Source: Liolophura sinensis (Eukaryota > Mollusca > Polyplacophora > Chitonida > Chitonidae). From it: a DNA stretch of 64,000 nucleotides. The position numbers were made by a program, and so were the translations under genes. Positions 11,901 through 26,900 of this stretch are shown here, piece after piece (position 1 is the first letter of the stretch; every line of letters starts with the position of its first letter). The stretch spans positions 42,127,984-42,191,983 of the forward strand of contig NC_088300.1 in assembly GCF_032854445.1 (NCBI RefSeq), given 5' to 3'. The notes under the pieces are model-generated. The model was not told where the DNA came from, made no database searches, and saw only the letters and a list, made by a program, of their open reading frames with translations.

Positions 11901-14900
11901 AAATTAAAAATGCCAAGTAGAAAGTGTTGGTTTGAAATGTTGCCATTTTATTGGCCATGAAAAAGCGTTTGCAACCTCAAACTGTAAAAGCCACTGTCTG
12001 TAACTTGGTGGTGTGGCAAGTATAGTAGCACACATGCTGAAATGCGAATGTGTTTCATTACCTCAAGATACGCCACATATGTCAGCAGCTGAAGTAATTG
12101 GCAAATTGGGAAACTTTAGTTTCTGTTCAGGTAATCTGCAATAAAAGTATGTTGTGACAAACTTGGTGACAAACTATGTTACCCATGTGGCTTTAAATGT
12201 TTCTGTGAACAAATTGCTTTCAATCCATTTTGTGCCTATTTGTGTGCATGTATGTGATACTCAGTCAGACTTATCAGAGTTACTTCCCCTGTTTACAGGT
12301 TACACCTAACATGAAGCTAAGCTTTTTTTTTCTGGTACCGGGAATGGTGGTTACTGCGCAGATAGAGAAGGTAACTGGAAATGAAAATATGAAATTGCTA
12401 AATACATTTCATATATACAAGTATGTAATGGTTTGTGATGTACATAAATATACATGTATTTGACAGTCTTTATGTCCATGACTTGTTTCATTGACTTACA
12501 ACCATTGTGAACAGTTGTACTGTGTGCATACATTCAGATGTGATATAGCTTGTCCTGAATAATGTCCTGTCCACAATGCTTTAATATGCCAGTCTCCGTA
12601 GCTCAAGCACTCCTGGTGTCTTCTGAGGGTTATTTGGTTTCATGCCACCTTGCCTTCACAGGTGTCAGTAATGGTTCCCTTTTGCATTCCCACAGGTAAC
12701 ACAGAATGGCCTGGTGGTAGGTTTTCTGTCGTATAAGGCTGCAATCCACAGCACTCATCTGCCAAAGAAACCAAAGGAGTATGAGGTACAACAAAAGGTA
12801 AGTGTTTTCTGTCTTCACCAACACATACACAATTCAGTTTCCAGCAAAATGTCCCGCGTTATCAATATCCAATCACAAACGGGGGCCTCCGTGGCTCAGT
12901 CGGTTAGCGCGCTAGCGCAGCGTAATGACCCAGGAGCCTCTCACCAATGCGGTCGCTGTGAGTTCAAGTCCGTCTTATGCTGGCTTCCTCTCCGGCTGTA
13001 AGTGGGAAGGTCTGCCAGCAACCTACGGATGGTCGTGGGTTTCCCCCGGGCTCTGTCCGGTTTCCACCCACCATAATGTTGGCCGCCGTCATATAAGTGA
13101 AATACTCTTGAGTCCTCTTTAGCTATTTTCCCAAGCAGTACCAGGTAAAAAAAAAATTCTACATGAGTAAACTTGATGTTGATAACACCTTATAAAATAG
13201 ATGGACTAGTTGTGCAAAAAAGCATTAAAAATGTCTTAACTGTTGTTCTTGCGGTTATTGATACGTCCCTCTGTAACCTCTATGATATTTGTGCCAGTGC
13301 ATGATGTTATTATTTCAGATCCAAGCCTGTGTATTGTTTATCCACCCCACAACAAAGCTGGTCTCCCTCAGTTACCTACCTCATCTGTTGAACAACCCCT
13401 CCAAGCCCTGCTCACTCTTCACTGGGGTTCAGTATGGTGACTTCGTAGAGAGGGCTAAAATCACCTGGGTGGAGAGCTCAAGAGGGCTGGGCTTTCAACT
13501 AACAGAAACTTTGAAAGGCTTCTGCATGGTAAATGTACAATACTATGGACGAAAAACATGATCTGGCAGTTGTGTCTTCTGTAGCCTTTAAGATTTTGAA
13601 GTTGAAGCTTTGAAATTTTGATCACAGGGGGTCATGGTTAGTGTCACATAGCTGTGGCATTGAATAGAATCAAGATAGCGAGTAAATACGACTAGTAGGT
13701 TTTTACTTTTAGGGCTTTTCAGCCAATGTGATTGTGTAGAAATAAACATACACAAGCATTGGACAGTCTAGTGGCAGATTTGAGCGTTATTTTAGTTCTA
13801 CTGAGCTAGTAAAATGAGTTAAATGTTTTTGGACCTAAGGCTGTTATTTCCAGCATTTCAAAAATAGTATGTGAGGGAGTTAGGCTTTGATACCTTGTGT
13901 GTTCTATATACATATACATGTGTACTGGATAAGGTATGTGGTTTATACATGTAGGATGGACGGACTGGATTGCTTGTGGTCTTGACTAAGTTAACTAAAT
14001 TAACCTTAATGCTGATAGATAAATTTATTATGTATTTATACATAGAAGAATCATTGTCACACAAGAAACTAACCTCTCTGATCCGGCGTTAAAAGTACTT
14101 CCTAGTAACTTAAAATCCTTGACAAATTTAATAATATACCAACATTCTTATGGAAATCTCTCTTTTTCATTTCAGTTGAGGAATGTGAGTGATAAAAAGG
14201 TGATCAGTTTGAAAAATCAGTTCTCCCCAGGTGACACCCACAGGTAGGGGATTTCCTCTGAAGATTTTAATTAAGAAGATAATTCAGTGGTGAAAGACAA
14301 TGATTTGATGGTTCTATTATACATATATTTTCCAGTCTAGTTGTTAAACCATCTACTCTTTACCTAATGCATACCCAAACTAGTTTCCCTTCCAACTTTG
14401 TATTTCACACTGTTTGTTAATGAATCCATATATTCCATATATTCTGATTTTATCAGGTGTCGTGTGATCGGTTTCAACTATTTAGAGGCTGTTGTTCTTG
14501 TGTCTTTAAGAGAGTGAGTATAGCATCATTACTGGTAGTAGTATTACTTGTCTTGGTCTGTAAATTGCTATATAATTTACAATTGCTTACATGAAGTAGA
14601 AAATCTGTCCTTTTTTATTCATCAATAAGAAGATATTATATTTTTCAGGATAATTAACTGGATTAACTTTAATTCATTGTTTGGTCATAAAGTACCGTGA
14701 AGTACTTAATTGTTGCATGGAACTAATATTCGCAGATTTCGCGGTCAATAATTTACCGCGAAAAATAATTCCAGTGAAAAAATATCCAATATTGAAGCAT
14801 ATACTACAGGTAGTAGTAATAATGAAGTGAAATCTTTGCCAGGGTGACGGGAGCTCGATGGGCCAGCTAAATTTTTTAACAGCAGGGAATGGAAATTATG

Positions 14901-17900
14901 GTTTAAATATAGACAAGTTTATAGTTTCTGACCTGCTACAGAGGACGATTAAAACTGAAAACAATGTAAAACTTACCATGTTGCTCGATAAAGAATGAGT
15001 GACTGGCGCCGATAATGGTGAATTCATATGTTTTACGTTGAAATGGTGTTTAAAAGTGCTCATCAATGATTCGAAAAGAAGTGACACCTGTTTGAGTACT
15101 GCTCACGATAGGTGCAAAAATAAACCTCTTACGTAGTGATAATGCATCGCCATTGTTTTAATCTCTGATCCAGATCACAAGGATTAGCGAACCCGCAGAA
15201 AACAAAGGAGGATTAAAGCCACCCATGATGATACCAGTTTGACATGCTTGAATAATTTCGGCCATATTATAATCTTGGAAAATTTTAAGATTTTAAGATT
15301 TGTTTTTCAATATTCTCTTAAAAATTAATTCCTGTGAACATATTTTTGGAGAAAATCCGCAAAAATAAATTCCAGCAAATAATAAGTACTTTTACAGTAT
15401 CCCCAAATTCCTCAACCTTTTTCGCCTATGTAAGAGCAACTTTCAGTATGATTTATGCCACTTTTAAATTTGATTTTGTAACAAATCTGCATTGAACAGG
15501 TTGGCTAATTTCAAGGGGACACAGAATAATTTTAGCAGTCAACACAGAATAATTTCTTCAGAATGTACTCGATAAAAGGATCTTGCAAGCATGCGACAAG
15601 GTTGAAGAGTTACAGAATTACAGATGATTGCTGTGGAATCTGTTCACTAAATTTGATGGATGTGTTACAGTGTTTCCAAAATGCAGTCATGATCTGTACT
15701 CTGTTGTTATCAACAATATATGTGATGTGAACAGGGGGGCCTCTGTGGCTGAGGGGGTTAGGATGCCAGCACAGCGCAATGACCCAGGAGCTTCTCACAT
15801 CAAATTCAAGTCCAGATCACTCCATATGTTGTAAGGTTTGCCCGCAATCGGCAGATGTTCGTGGGTTCCCGTGGGCCCTGCCCAGTTTCCTCCCACCATA
15901 ATTCTGACCTCCATTGTAGAAGTGAAATATTCTTGAGTATAGCACAAAACACCAATCAAATTTATAAAGAAATAAATGTGATGTGAACAGTGTTGTAGAT
16001 GGCCGATTTCTTCGTAATCAGTGTACAGGATATATTCTTGTGTTTCGCCCTCAGGAGTCATCTTACACGACAGTTTATGAAGTTGACGGACATCCAGCTT
16101 GGCTCAGTTGTTGAGGTATGACTGCCATATTTTGATATTTTTATAATTAATAAGAATAAACTGGCTAGACAGGCTCTGTGTGGGACATTGTGATAGGACA
16201 TGGGACTCATTTTCACACATATAAAAGCTGTCAGTTGTATTGGAAGAGAAAAGGAAACCAACACTTCTTTTGGCCACATTCTTGAGTGACAACCCAGAGT
16301 NNNNNNNNNNNNNNNNNNNNNNNNNNNNNNNNNNNNNNNNNNNNNNNNNNNNNNNNNNNNNNNNNNNNNNNNNNNNNNNNNNNNNNNNNNNNNNNNNNNN
16401 NNNNNNNNNNNNNNNNNNNNNNNNNNNNNNNNNNNNNNNNNNNNNNNNNNNNNNNNNNNNNNNNNNNNNNNNNNNNNNNNNNNNNNNNNNNNNNNNNNNN
16501 CTTCTCTTAGCCACATTCTTGAGTGACAAACCCAGAGTAAATGTACGTGAAAATCTTGAGCTGATCCAGTGGGTTTAAACCATCAAGATTGAAGTGGTTT
16601 GAGCTGCACATTTAAACCGGCTAGGCCTCTGAAGACATTTTCTGCCGGTACTTCCAGTTATTTGTTTACTGGTTCCGTGGTCGGAGGCCACTGGATTTTC
16701 TGTTTGACCAGTAGATTTTGTGTGATACTGGTCAGACAGGTCGGCAGAAAATAAAACTTCTTAGAGAAAAGAGTTTGTCTTATTTAGAAGAGAGGGTGTG
16801 AAAATATATCAGAGATCAAAAATTAGACCTCTAATATGACCACAGACACTTGCAGCGAACCTTTAAAGCATCATTGCTCATGGGGGGGCCAATGGTCCAC
16901 TACAGTGTACAAATCCTGACATTGACTTGTATGATGTCAGAATTTGAAATTTGTGTTCATTGAAGATGAAGAGGAAGTTGTAACTTCCTCACATGGCGTT
17001 CAGCATGAAGGGGATAGTGCAACGACTGGTTGACCTGTATCAGTATAATGGCTCGGGTGGGGCACCTTACTTGCCTTCAGTAAGTCATTTCAGTGAAGCA
17101 GCACTAGATAAAAGAGTGGTGGAAATCCATCCTGCAACAAGGTGGCACATTATACGTACATGCACACTAAGGACTCCTTCATCATATGACTGAAAACTTG
17201 TTATGACATTAAACCCCAAGCACTCACTCACTTACTCATTGAAGATGACAAATGATCTTTGTTCTTCATTAGCCATTCCATGTTGATTCTGTACTATCCA
17301 GTGCAAAATAAGAACAACACAAATCTTTTGGTGTCAGGACCAGTAAACTTGCAAACTGACCAGTAGAACTCTGAGTGTACTGGTCCTAGAGCCCTGTTTG
17401 ACTTAGTATAGTGACCATGGATATTTTACACATAACAGAAGTTGTCAATTTTGTTATAAGTAATGGTTTGTGATTTTGTGGAGAAATGCTTTGACTTGGT
17501 AACTTATTCTTTGACTCCTATTTCCAGTGTCAGGTGAGAGCTATCCATGACAGTGGCATGTCTGTGAAATTGGACAAATGGACAAAGGGGTTTATCTCCA
17601 GTCTTCATTTGGCTGATGTTCCCCTGAAACATCCGGAAAAGAAATTCAAGGAAGGGGACAAGTTAAAATGTAGGGTGAGTGACAATTTAAATTCTTGTTA
17701 CCTGCTGTTGTTGTTCCTACATTCCGTTGTATGGTTGTGTTGGTTGAAGGCCAGGTAAAGGCCAGGTAAGTGGCATGTACCATGAAATCAAATGGAAAAA
17801 TGACATATTTAAGGTTTGAAAAGTCCGAACAGATACTCCTTTTTACATTTACAAAATCTGTTGAAGTAAAGCTTGCTAGGTTGTACTGTAAACAAAGTAA

Positions 17901-20900
17901 AAGATGATGATTTATTAACTTAAATTTACCATTAAATAAATGTATTTGGTTTTACGTGCAAGTATAGCTTGACATACCCAAGAACTTAAGACACAACTCA
18001 ACCCAATTTTTGCATAGGGTCCTGAGCGCTAGCGTATTCTAACTGACTATGCGATTCATCTGGAGGTTGCTCTCCAGTTCAGTCCAAAGTTGTATATCCA
18101 TCAATGCCACACGCACCGACTGTGAAAGACCAGTTCAACTCATTCGAGTCACATCTTAAGCTCCTGTTTAAGAGAAAGTTTCCTAATGTGTTGTTGTTGT
18201 TGTACAGGTATTACAGATAGACCTGGCCAAAGCTAAACTCTTCCTGACCAACAAACGATCTCTGGTGAACTCCAAGCTGCCAGTCATAAGCAGTTACGAC
18301 CAGATGGAGCCCGGCATGGAGGCAGAGGGCTTCATAGCCAACATTAAGGACAGGGGTGTGCTGGTGGTATTCTACAACAAGATCAAGGTACACTGTACAG
18401 GTGACGCTTGCAGGGGGCAAAACTGAAAAGGCCTGTCTCAGAGTCATTTATTGATTTGATTGGTGTTTTATGCTGTACTCAAGAATATTTCACTTATATA
18501 ACAGCGGCGAGCGTAATGGGGGAAGGGAACTGGGCAGACCCTGGGGGAAACCTACAACCATCCGCAAATTGCTGGAAGACTGTCTCAAATTTAATTTCCT
18601 CACATGATGATGTTATAAACCTTCCCTGGTCTTGTTTCGACTATTAGATTGATCAAAAAATCTAAAATTGGAAAATTAAGATGAAGATGAAGAGCTTATA
18701 TTTCAGAGTTCAAAATTTGCTGAAACCACGTAAAGATTTGAACCAGTGAACTTACAGCCCTCCTGGGGTAAAATCACATTAAATCACATTATAAATTATG
18801 TGCCATGACTCTCTGCTAAGGCTGTGTGTACACATGTTTTACTTATCTTTTTGTCAGTTGCAGAAAAATTACTTGAAGGTGTTTATACATTTCAATGAGA
18901 AGTCTCTAAGAAAGTAACTTTACCCTCAACTTCTCCATTAAATTAACTGGCAGTCTTGTGACACTGCTCTGAATGTTGATTGTATCGTTACACATACCAG
19001 ACGTTTGGGGGAAATTTTACTTGCGGATGGTCGTGGGTTTCCCCCAGACTCTGCCAGGTTTCCGCCCACAATAACCCTATCTGCTGTTGTATAAGTGAAA
19101 TAGTCTTGAAGGGGGAGTAAAACTCCAACCAAATAAATAAATACCCTACGTTGGTGCCATAATAGTTATCTTAAGATGACTAGTGAAAAATACAATTATC
19201 ACATCAGTTTGTTACACTGAGGCCTGAATTCAAGCCTGTTTTTAAAACTGTCCAGTTTTGGGGGAAAATGTTGAAAGATGTATTAATTGAGGTTAGCTCT
19301 TTTGTGGAATTTTAGAGCTTCTTGTGACAGACTTGGCTATTTTGATTAAACCCTGAAAATGGTGTCTTTCGTTTTCCTTTTAGGGCTGGGTTCATAAAGA
19401 CGAGCTGAGTACTGAGCGAGTACCTGACCCAGGGAAGGTGTTCTACCTTGGGCAAGTGGTTAGATGTAGAGTTCTTAGTGTTCAGCCCTCGCAGCAGAGA
19501 GCACAGCTCTCATTTAAGGTAACTACACGTATTGCTTCTTCTCACAGTGGGTTGGTAGAGTGTCCGCTTCGGGAAAGGTAGATCCAGGGTCAAGCCTGGG
19601 TCGGGTCACACCTAAGACTTTAAAAGAGGAAGTTGTAGCTTCCTTGCTTGGCGTTCAACATGAAGGGGATAGTGCAGGGGCTGGTTGACCTGTATCAGTA
19701 TAATGGCTTGGGCGGGCGGCTTACTTGCCTTCGGTTAATCATCTCAGCGAAGCAGCACTGGATAAAAGAGTGTTGGAAATCCGTCCTGCAATAAGGAGGC
19801 ACATTACACGTACATGCACCCTAAGGACTCCTTCTTCACCAAATGACTGAAAAATTGATATGTACAACATTAAACCCCAAGCACTCACATACTCTTCTCA
19901 CAATGTAAGTGGTCTGCATTATGTTTTTAGCAGGTCCTTAATTACCTGGTAATTATGTTCGTTAGTCTTCCATCATTATGTGCATACCTGTACATCATGT
20001 TGGAATGATCATCATAAACTTGCCATACAAAGTTGGGTGCTGTACCCTGGCACGCGGGTTTCCTCCACCGATAAAAAAACTGACTGACATAAAGTGAAAA
20101 ATTCTTGTGTATTTTATTAAGCAAAAATCGATTAAATAAATTAAAATTTTAAAAGTAAATATATATTATGTTCGGATCTTTGGTTTTACCTCAAAACAGT
20201 CATCATGTCCAACAAATCACTCCACATATGATGTTTTGAGAGACCATTGCTAATTTTATATATAGGGCTTGGTTGTATTTAAGAGTTTCTGGTGCTGCAA
20301 ATCTATCTCCTCACACATGGATATGAAATTTGATTACAGCTTGGAGGTGCAGGACTGGTAAGCAAGCAACAAAAGTCAACCCCAGCACCGGAAGACTTCA
20401 AAATAGGCAAGGTAAGTGTGGTCAAGTTTGTAGATGTTAGTACTTCAGGGGTCTGTTTTATTGAGCAGTCACAACATCAGATGGGTGTAACATTTATAAA
20501 AAAATGTAGGTAGGGGATACGTTCCCACAGTAAATCTGGGGTCAGTTTCACAAATATGTCGCACATGTACGATAATCGCACATATAGGACGATGGTACGG
20601 TAAGAGTGACGTACAAAATATATCGTACGACAAATGTACGACAAAAAAGTGTCGTACACCGCTTTGCGGGACTGGGTGCAGATGTTTGATTTTAGCATGC
20701 AGCAGCACTGTTACACCAACCCATCTCTGTTTAATTACTGATACTAGACTGCCTTCATCTTGATAATTTTAAATTAATATCCAATGCTTTCCTTCCATCT
20801 GCTTAATTTGTCCAGGTTGGGATCAGTGCATTATCAGATGATAATATTATTGTTCTTAGTGCCTAAGTACAGTTCAGTTTCTGTCAGATCAAATTTGTAT

Positions 20901-23900
20901 TCACAATTTCATTTTTTCTTAGACATGTTAGAGCGGAGATTTCTGTTAGAGGACGATAAAAGTGCACAGTTCAGTCTTCTACTTTTAGATTTTAGGTTGT
21001 AAATTTCAATTTTCTGTTGTCAAATTGTAGTCTCACCAGAGACCTTTTGTTGTGTAATTCACTTTTCTGTTTTCAGAGTGTAAAGTTTAGTTTTCTGTGT
21101 CTGGAATGATAAACTGTACAGTTCAGCTTTTTGTCATCATATGTTAGATCGTAGAAGTTTTCTGTTTTTAAATTATACTCTCTCTTATAAATAATATTCT
21201 TCTCTTTAATCTAAAGCTATTTAACAATACATGAACACTAAAACAGTTGAGTTTGATAACACAGTCCAATCATCTCTCTGTAGATTGTAGACTGTAAGGT
21301 AGTGAGGAAGAAGGACTCTGGATTAGATGTGACTGTTCTTTCCTCTGACACCCCTGCTTACCTGCCCAAACCTCACCTGTCCGACTCACGGGAGAACTGT
21401 CAGCAGCTGATGAAACTGTACCAAGTGGGAGACGTGATCAAAGAGGTCATGTACCTGACTCATACTTCACACACCGTATCCTTTGTGGCCTGAGGGTTGG
21501 GTATAGTATACTGTGATCAGTAAGGCAAAGCTAACACTCCAATGAAGTTTATATTGGACGAAAGACCATATAACACTGTCCACGGAAATAGTTTGATTTA
21601 TTTTATCAACTGATTAAACAATCCCTCAGTGATCACTTGGGACCCAGAAGGTATCGGTGATATAACACCCATATTTTTGGTTTGAAATAGTTTGTTTCAA
21701 GGTCCATTTTATGAATGCATTCATAATATAGACACATATTTTGAATGATGAAACCTCACTGGTCACTGGTCACTTGTCCCAGTTTGGAGTGTAAAATATA
21801 AAGTTTCAAATGCATTCTTAAAAAAATCTTAACGTACACATACTTTCCTCTGGTTGTGGGCTTCCCCTGAGCTCTGCCCAGTTACTTCTCACCATAATGC
21901 TGGCTGCCATTCTATACATGTAAGTGAAATATTCTTGAGTGATCACAAAAATAAAAAAACTTGTTTCCCCAACAGTGTTAAATGGTCTTTTAACTCAAGG
22001 ACGGGAGATTGCATAGAAATGAGCAAATGATTGAATATATTTGCTTCATCTCTTTTTTTCTATTTATGCTAGGACTAATATAATATATCTTAGTCCTAGC
22101 TGTCTCAGATATGTTTATGGGTTGCAATTCCCTTAACTGTAACTGCACTGAGGTCAATTCAACTTCCAGCTGATGTTGTATACTGGCAGAAGGTTTGTCA
22201 GGTACCTGGCGTGGCACATGTATGCTGGTACTACCCAAACTCTGCTCGGTTTCCTCTCACCATAATGCTGGCAGAAGGTTTGTCAGGTACCGGGTTAGGC
22301 ACATGTATGCTGGTACTACCCAGACTCTGCCCGGTTTCCTCTCACCATAATGCTGGCAGAAGGTTTGTCAGGTACCTGGTGAGGCACATGTATGCTGGTA
22401 CTACCCAAACTCTGCCCGGTTTCCTCTCACCATAATACTGGCAGAAGGTTTGCCAGTTACCTGGTGAGGCACATGTATGCTGGTACTACCCATACTCTGC
22501 CCGGTTTCCTCTCACCATAATGCTGGCAGAAGGTTTGTCAGGTACTGGGTTAGGCACATGTATGCTGGTACTACCCAGACTCTGCCTGGTTTCCTCTCAC
22601 CATAATACTGGCAGAAGGTTTGTCAGGTACCTGGTGAGGCACATGTATGCTGGTACTACCCATACTCTGCCTGGTTTCCTTTCACCATAATGCTGGCAGA
22701 AGGTTTGTCGGGTACCTGGTGAGGCACATGTATGCTGGTACTACCCATACTCTGCCTGGTTTCCTCTCACCATAATGCTGGCAGAAGGTTTGTCATGTAC
22801 CGGGTTAGGCACATGTATGCTGGTACTACCCATACTCTGCTCGGTTTCCTCTCACCATAATGCTGGCAGAAGGTTTGTCGGGTACCTGGATAGGCACATG
22901 TATGCTGGTACTACCCATACTCTGCCCGGTTTCCTCTCACCATAATGCTGGCAGAAGGTTTGTCAGATACCTGGTGAGGCACATGTATGCTGGTACTACC
23001 AGACTCTGCCCAGTTTCCTCTCACCATAATGCTGGCAGAAGGTTTGTCAGGTACCTGGTGAGGCACATGTATGCTGGTACTACCAGACTGTGCTCGGTTT
23101 CTTCAACTCATATTACAAAACACCAACCAATATTCCGATGTACTTAAGACTTTAAGAAGTGTCCACATGGTCAATAATTTCCCATGCTGAGATTGAAGTT
23201 GAATGTGTGATAAATTGTGTGGTGTCAAGATGATGATTCTTGGCTCAGTCTCATGATTCTGATGCCCTGTGCTACGGTAATGCCCTGTGCTATGGTAATG
23301 CCCTGTGCTACAGTAATGCCCTGTGCTACGGTAATGCTCTGTGCTACGGTAATGCCTGGTGCTACGGTAATGCCCTGTGCTACGGTAATGCCCTGTTACA
23401 GTAATGCCCTGTGCTACGGTAATGCCCTGTGCTACGGTAATGCCCTGTGCTACAGTAATGCCCTGTGCTACAGTAATGCCCTGTGCTACGGTAATGCCCT
23501 GTTACGGTAATGCCCTGTGCTACGGTAATGCCCTGTTATGGTAATGCCCTGTGCTACGGTAATGCCCCTTGCCATGGTAATGCTCCGTGCCACGGTAATG
23601 CCCTCTGCTGTGGCAATGCCTTGTGCTGTGGTAATGCCCTGTGCCATGGTAATGCCCCATGCCATGGGAATGCCACTGTGCTATGGCAGTGCCCTGCACC
23701 ATGGTAATGCCGTGTGCCATGGTAATGCCGTGTGCCATGGTAATGCCCTATGCTATGGTAAAGCCCTATGCCGTGATAATGCCCCATGCCATGAAAATGC
23801 CCCTGTGCTATGGTAATCCCTATGCTATGGCAGTGCCCTGTGCTATGGTAATGCCCTGTGCCGTGGTAATGCCCCATGCCATGGGAATGCCCCTGTGCTA

Positions 23901-26900
23901 TGGTAATCCCTATTGTATAGCAGTGCCCTGTGCTATGGTAATGCCCTGTGGCGTGGTAATGCCCCATGCCATGGGAATGCCCATGTGCTATGGTAATCCC
24001 TATGCTATGGCAGTGCCCTGTGCCATGGTAATGCCCCATGCCATGGGAATGCCGCTGTGCTATGGCAGTGCCCATTGCTATGGCAGTGCCCAGTGCCATG
24101 GTAATGCCCCATGCCATGGTAATGCCCAGATACATGCACATGCTTGACCGATTACTCCTTGACCACATGTAGCTGGTCACTCACAAGTTCTCCCACATCC
24201 AAGCCTCTCGTGACGGAAGCTTAGTCTCACAATTTTCAGAAATACAGGTATGTTGTTTCTTTTTGTTTTATCTTCTGTGTTAGTTTATTTGCCAGCAACA
24301 GAAGCTTCATGATGATTTGGTAAAGCACCTGGAGAGGCATGTGATGACTCTGTTTTTATGTGCTGAATGAAATGTAAAACCCCAAAGGAGTAATCAGTTC
24401 TTAACATCATTGTTTACGTGTGTGTACTTTTTCTCAAATATCCCAGAAATTGCATTCAGTATGACTACAGGGTATCCTAAAAATGCGAAAAACGGCAGAA
24501 AATGAGGGTATTTGGTGTTTTCAGTATAATCCTTCAAAAAAGTGTAAGCTTGTCCACGTGATGTACATGTAAGCTTGTCCCCATGATGTATATGTAAGCT
24601 TGTACATGTGATGTACATGTAAGCTTGTCCCCATGATGTACATGTAAGCTTGTACATGTGATGTACATGTAAGCTTGTCCCCATGATGTACATGTAAGCT
24701 TGTCCACGTGATGTACATGTAAGCTTGTCCCCATGATGTACATGTAAGCTTGTACATGTGATGTACATGTAAGCTTGTCCCTGTGATGTACATGTAAGCT
24801 TGTCCATGTGATGTACATGTAAGCTTGTCCATGTGATGTACATGTAAGCTTGTCCACGTGATGTACATATAAGCTTGTCCCTGTGATGTACATGTAAGCT
24901 TGTCCATGTGATGTACATGTAAGCTTGTACATGTGATGTACATGTAAGCTTGTCCACGTGATGTACATGTAAGCTTGTCCACATGATGTACATGTAAGCT
25001 TGTCCATGTGATGTACATGTAAGCTTGTCCATGTGATGTACATGTAAGCTTGTCCACGTGATGTACATGTAAGCTTGTCCATGTGATGTACATGTAAGCT
25101 TGTCCATGTGATGTACATGTCCATGTGATGTACATGTAAGCTTGTCCATGTGATGTACATGTAAGCTTGTTCATGTGATGTACATGTAAGGTTGTCCATG
25201 TGATGTACATGTCCATGTGATGTACATGTAAGCTTGTCCACGTGATGTACATGTAAGCTTGTCCACATGATGTACATGTAAGCTTGTCCATGTGATGTAC
25301 ATGTAAGCTTGTCCATGTGATGTACATGTAAGCTTGTCCACGTGATGTACATGTAAGCTTGTCCATGTGATGTACATGTAAGCTTGTCCATGTGATGTAC
25401 ATGTCCATGTGATGTACATGTAAGCTTGTCCATGTGATGTACATGTAAGCTTGTCCATGTGATGTACATGTAAGCTTGTCCACGTGATGTACATGTAAGC
25501 TTGTCCATGTGATGTACATGTAAGCTTGTCCATGTGATGTACATGTAAGCTTGTCCACGTGATGTACACGTAAGCCCACCATGTTTGTATAAGGAGGATA
25601 TGGACATGGACATATTTGTATACCTGGCTGTGCACAGATTCACATGTTTTTCACCTTTTTCACACCTTTCTTACTCGTGGAAGATATGGGCAGCTTCACT
25701 TGTCTTTTCTTCATTTGTCTTTTCTTCATTTTTCTTATTTTCACTTGTCTTTTTTTCACTTGTTTTTTCTTCATTTGCCTTTTTTTTACTTTTCTTTTCT
25801 TCATTTGTCTTTTCTTCTTCTTTTCTTCATTTGCCTTTTTTTCACTTGTCTTTTCTTCACTTGTCTTCACACTTGTTTAAGTGTTACGGGCAGCTTCGCC
25901 AATCTTTTTCACCTTTTTTTTCACACCTGGAAACCCTGGACAGTTTGATTTATCCTTGTCACCGATTTTTATACCAGGAGGAATTGCACTCAGGACATCA
26001 CCTGTAGTTTGCTGACATGACATAATTGGTGTTTTCATCTGTCACATTTTTTTAACTGTTGTTGTGTTTCAGCCTGGTCTACTTCTACCAGGAACAATCA
26101 AGAACATCATGGAGTATGGGGTGTTTGTAGAGTTCCCAGGAGGCATGTTTGGCCTTGCTCCTAATAAGGTATGAACTCCGTCTTCTTGTGTCATGTCACT
26201 ATGGTTGACAGGGAAAGTTTATTTCGTGGGTGATTATGACACAGTCAGATTTGTCAATCACCTCAGATCTGAAGATCTGTGTATTTTATAAAATGTTGTA
26301 TTTTATCTCTGAAGAATATGGTTTACTTTTGAATGAACAAACACCATTTTGTTCTCCTCACATGCTCAATCAATCAGTCACCAGGATTTGCCTATAGTAT
26401 CAATAGTATCTGTGAAAGTTCTATTTTCTGTTATACAATTTGAGTGTCATGCTTTGTTGCTCAAAAACGATGGTATGTGCTAAATAGGTTAGCCCATGAT
26501 TGACTCTGACTGCACAGAATTTGCCTACACATAGATATATTGAAAGCAGTGTAACGCTAGAAACTACCTCAATCAGCATTTCACAAGGATTGAGGTGTGA
26601 GAGATTTTCAAAAACTGGTTGACTTGCTTTTGTGTAAATGTGAAGGATGATGCAGGTAAGTTAAAAAGAAAAAGAATTTGTACATGTTAATTTTGATATT
26701 CTTCACTTTCATACAGTGTATCCATGGATGGATGTTTAATGTGTAACATTTTAATGTTTACAGTTTATCTGTGATAGGAGACTTTCAGACATCTCTGCCG
26801 AGTTTCCAGTCGGTACGTCTGTCAGTGCTAAAGTGGTTGAAGTAGATCAAGAGAAATCACGCTTTCTCGTCAGCTTAAGGCTTGCGGATTGTTACCATGG

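Noticed and set aside
16058-16578. Open frames across the N run
   Set aside because: Their length comes from unknown bases translated as X.
21284-21493. PDCD11 ending at the TGA after exon 17
   Set aside because: The frame continues across a donor at 21476 into exon 18, and 25 further exons complete the family alignment.
22182-23101. CRISPR-like regular repeats
   Set aside because: Units are contiguous without unique spacers, and the context is an animal gene intron.
23554-24180. 208-codon minus and 162-codon plus open frames
   Set aside because: Both follow from the 18-bp repeat, whose length is a multiple of three.
24521-25643. Minus-strand open frames of 251, 353 and 369 codons
   Set aside because: They are three frames of the same 25-bp stop-free repeat inside a PDCD11 intron, with no splice sites or family match.
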